This document shows positions 13,797 to 16,145 of a stretch of DNA of 16,145 bases, piece by piece. Where the stretch lies: NCBI GenBank assembly GCA_964398215.1, contig CAYNNP010000151.1, forward strand, positions 1-16,145, read 5' to 3'. The position numbers and the translations under genes are program-made. Position 1 is the stretch's first letter. Each line of letters begins with the position of its first letter. The notes below the pieces were generated by a model. That model was not told where the DNA came from and ran no database searches. It saw nothing but the letters and a program-made list of their open reading frames with translations. This DNA comes from CAYNNP01 sp964398215 (lineage in GTDB: Bacteria > Planctomycetota > Planctomycetia > Pirellulales > Pirellulaceae).

Positions 13797-15962
13797 CTAA
13801 GCCGTTTCGTTATTTGATTCGGGAAGCGAACCGTTCGCGGTATCGTCGTTATCATCTTTCGTCCCTTGGTCGGTGATAACGCCGGCAGCTTTTTTCGCTG
13901 CAGTGGCCTTCAAGCCACCGGGTTGATTATCACCGAATGAAGCCGACTCGTCACGGGGCCCCTCATAGACTTGTTCCCACCATTGACAGGCGTCAGCTTG
14001 GGTCCAAGACTGCGCATCTTCACACTGCGCGAGGGTGTCAGCCAATTCCGACACCGATGATGGCCGTTCTTCGGGGTTCTTTCGCAAACAACTCATCAAA
14101 AGATTTTGTAAATCGTCTGCAATATGCTGCCCAATTCGCTTGGAAGGCCGAATCGGTTCTTGGTTCAGCTGCAAAACGCAAATATCCGCTGACGTCGTTG
14201 CCTCGAAAGTCGGCAAGCCCGTCAATAGTGTGTATCCAACGGCTCCGATCGAGTACAGATCGCTCCGATAGTCAGATTTTGACGCATCGCGCACAGATTC
14301 GGGCGACATGTACAGCGGCGTTCCCGTTACCGATCCCATCCGAGTCACGGGGGCATCGACTGTTTCGCGATTGAGTTCTTTGACCAATCCAAAATCCAGC
14401 ACTTTCACCAAATCATGCAGGCCGGCTTGTGTCGTCACCAAAAGATTCGCGGGTTTGATGTCGCGATGAACCATCCCGAACTTATGAGCTTCGCAGATGG
14501 AACCACAAATTTGCAGCAACAAATAGATCACGCGTTCGGCAGGCTGGCGACCGTAGTGGTCAACCAACTCCTGGAGCGAAATGCCTCGCACGTATTCCAT
14601 CACATAAAAGAATGTTCCGTCGGGCGTTTTCCCATAATCGTAAATCTCGATCGTGTTTGGATGACGAAGCTTGGCCGTCATTTGGACTTCGCGTTCAAAA
14701 CGTGACATGGCTCGATCCGTCGCCTTGGATTGCTCAAGCACTTTGACCGCGACATCGCGCTGTAACAATTGATGCTGTCCATGAAAGACCGTTCCCATTC
14801 CGCCATGGCCTATTTCACCGCCGATCGTGTATTGCCCCAAACGTCGCCGCAACAACTTTTCCGTCGCAGTACTGGTTTTCAAAACACCCGTCTTTTCCAG
14901 TAAGTACAACAGCAATACGATCGCGAAAAATGCGAGCAGCCCACCGAAAAACAATCGGCGCAGTGTGGTCAGTCCCGCATACGCGCTATCGAAAGTGATC
15001 TCGGTGGCAATCGCAAAGTCATGTTCGGGCAGCCACTGCCATGCGCCAATCACGTCGCGTCCAAGGTAGTCGGTGTAGCCTTCAACGTTGACACCCCTGG
15101 AACGCCGTGTTGCTTGGTCAGCAAGAAAGGAAAGTTTGCGAGACGATGTGTCGGCATTTCCATCTGCTACCAAAACGTTCAACGCACTGGACTGTCCTGT
15201 TGCCAAAACACCCCGTTCAATGAGTAATGATTCATGGGGACTTTTCGTCAGCAAGACACCCGAGCGATTCAAGGCAAAACTCTGACGCTGCGCTGGATCA
15301 TCGCTTTCGTTACTAACAACTTGCGTGAACCCAGCACGCAGGTCGTGCAACAACACGAGGCTTCCATCAAACGAAATTCCAGGTGACACCGGATGGATTG
15401 CCAACAGCCATGGCTGATCACTAGTCGATGTGTTTGGGAAAGCAACGAACGGACGCCCTTGATGCACTCGGTCCAGCGATTCCTGGGTCAACGTAAACGA
15501 GCGTCCCAGCGATGCCTCTTCGCAACACAGCGCAATCTTTCCGTCCGCATGCATCAAGCACCAGGCGACACGCTCAGTTGGGAATGCGTCACGAATCGAC
15601 TGGTTCAGTTCTTCGGAGAGCGAAGCCGATCCGGCTGCCGTTGGTTTTTGAAGCTGTTCTTTGCTCTTGGCAAGCAGTCCGTCGGTCGAGAACTGTTGAA
15701 CATTTGTGATTCGATCATCGATCCATAGATTCACGGCGGTGACACGTGCATCCAAAATCGCCTGCAAAGACTGCCTGTTCCCTTCGCTCATCGAACGACT
15801 GACAAAGCCATCGATCAGAAACGCGATCACCGTCAACGTCAGCAAGATGCCAACCAAGCTGACCACCGTCCAACGCTTGGTCAAAGGCCAGACGCGCGAC
15901 GCCAAAGGCGAGCCGATCGGCGCTTCGGGCTGGTCGCTAACTTTGGTGATCGGTGCTGGCAT
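13797..15962 (-). CDS. Membrane sensor Ser/Thr protein kinase (Pkn type) with extracytoplasmic Cache-like domain
   Basis: A 721-residue receptor kinase. One membrane segment (32-54) and a second (336-357) flank an extracytoplasmic region of about 280 residues. The end of that region, GYTDYLGRDVIGAWQWLP (295-312) then a membrane-proximal strand, matches the pattern of double-Cache (dCache) sensor domains that bind small ligands. The cytoplasmic kinase domain (about 377-648) has every key element: Gly loop IGHGGMGTVF (384-393), VAVK with K407, HRDIKPAN (499-506, catalytic D501), DFG (523-525) and MSPE (552-555). It should be active and phosphorylate Ser/Thr. The C-terminal tail (about 665-721) is acidic and disordered. 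The ATG at 15962 has no clear ribosome binding site. It is the first gene of a tight run with two GTPases and an ExbB-like protein, which are plausible substrates or effectors. Confidence 0.93.
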   Translation of the reverse strand: MPAPITKVSDQPEAPIGSPLASRVWPLTKRWTVVSLVGILLTLTVIAFLIDGFVSRSMSEGNRQSLQAILDARVTAVNLWIDDRITNVQQFSTDGLLAKSKEQLQKPTAAGSASLSEELNQSIRDAFPTERVAWCLMHADGKIALCCEEASLGRSFTLTQESLDRVHQGRPFVAFPNTSTSDQPWLLAIHPVSPGISFDGSLVLLHDLRAGFTQVVSNESDDPAQRQSFALNRSGVLLTKSPHESLLIERGVLATGQSSALNVLVADGNADTSSRKLSFLADQATRRSRGVNVEGYTDYLGRDVIGAWQWLPEHDFAIATEITFDSAYAGLTTLRRLFFGGLLAFFAIVLLLYLLEKTGVLKTSTATEKLLRRRLGQYTIGGEIGHGGMGTVFHGQHQLLQRDVAVKVLEQSKATDRAMSRFEREVQMTAKLRHPNTIEIYDYGKTPDGTFFYVMEYVRGISLQELVDHYGRQPAERVIYLLLQICGSICEAHKFGMVHRDIKPANLLVTTQAGLHDLVKVLDFGLVKELNRETVDAPVTRMGSVTGTPLYMSPESVRDASKSDYRSDLYSIGAVGYTLLTGLPTFEATTSADICVLQLNQEPIRPSKRIGQHIADDLQNLLMSCLRKNPEERPSSVSELADTLAQCEDAQSWTQADACQWWEQVYEGPRDESASFGDNQPGGLKATAAKKAAGVITDQGTKDDNDDTANGSLPESNNETA

Positions 15963-16061
15963 GATTGAAGATGGCTTTACATTCTTTAGCCGATAGGCGC
16001 TCGGGGACGGTACCTACTTTACCCTCCCGGCGCGCCCTATGAAAATCGGGCTTCAGAATTC

Positions 16062-16081
16062 ACTCTCATGCCAGTGAGAGT
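16062..16081. repeat. Perfect 7-bp hairpin upstream of the kinase gene
   Basis: ACTCTCA (16062-16068) and TGAGAGT (16075-16081) enclose the six-base loop TGCCAG. On the plus strand it is followed by GGGCTTTTTG, like a terminator, but no plus-strand gene ends here; on the minus strand it lies 100 bases upstream of the kinase start. It may be an interspersed repeat, an operator, or the end of something outside the window. Confidence 0.5.
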
Positions 16082-16101
16082 TCAGGGCTTTTTGATTTCC
16101 T

Positions 16102-16145
16102 GAGCCGTTGGCTCTAGCCGCGGTTAATAACGGTCTGGCTGTGCT
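16102..16145. repeat. Palindrome-rich stretch at the window edge, possible interspersed repeat
   Basis: GAGCC-GTT-GGCTC (16102-16114) is a perfect 5-bp stem with a three-base loop. It is followed by AGCCGCGGTTAATAACGG, itself built of overlapping short palindromes (CCGCGG; TTAATAA). The element is cut by the window end. The style resembles short intergenic repeats I associate with Rhodopirellula-type genomes, but I cannot confirm this from one copy. Confidence 0.4.

Overview
The window looks like chromosomal DNA from a planctomycete of the Pirellulaceae (Rhodopirellula-like) type. This rests on gene content: a Tat-exported Gfo/Idh/MocA oxidoreductase, a short glycine-rich RRM protein, a membrane Ser/Thr kinase of the Pkn type, a large multihaem cytochrome fused to TPRs, and a MotA/TolQ/ExbB protein. 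GC is moderate, genes are loosely packed, and imperfect hairpin repeats lie between them. The assignment is an inference from gene families; no marker gene such as an rRNA is present.

Layout. Positions 1-459 hold no clear plus-strand gene, but a minus-strand reading frame runs to the window edge with one in-frame TGA and may be a gene remnant. The plus strand then carries the Gfo/Idh/MocA oxidoreductase (455-1792) and the RRM RNA-binding protein (2093-2404), which ends at a strong intrinsic terminator. A hairpin repeat follows (2497-2565). Next comes a likely two-gene exopolysaccharide operon: a secreted Pro/Ala/Val-rich protein with a helical repeat domain (2812-4839), then a Wza-type polysaccharide export protein (4887-6125).

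All remaining genes are on the minus strand. An octahaem cytochrome c with C-terminal TPRs (8511-6187) converges on the export gene across a GC-rich hairpin. Upstream of it lie a small secreted protein (9042-8620) and a very tight four-gene run read from 15962 to 9095: a sensor Ser/Thr kinase, two different membrane-associated P-loop GTPases, and an ExbB/TolQ-type channel subunit. Spacings in this run are a 6-base gap, a 1-base overlap and a 4-base ATGA overlap, so the four products are probably made together.

The four-gene run is the best candidate for an undescribed system. A receptor kinase with a Cache-like extracytoplasmic domain could control two membrane GTPases and a proton-driven channel subunit, with the small secreted protein perhaps taking the place of the missing ExbD/TolR partner. 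The families are read from visible motifs; the joint function is inference. The right end (15963-16145) holds the kinase leader and two small hairpins that resemble interspersed repeats. I saw no tRNA, rRNA, CRISPR array or insertion sequence.
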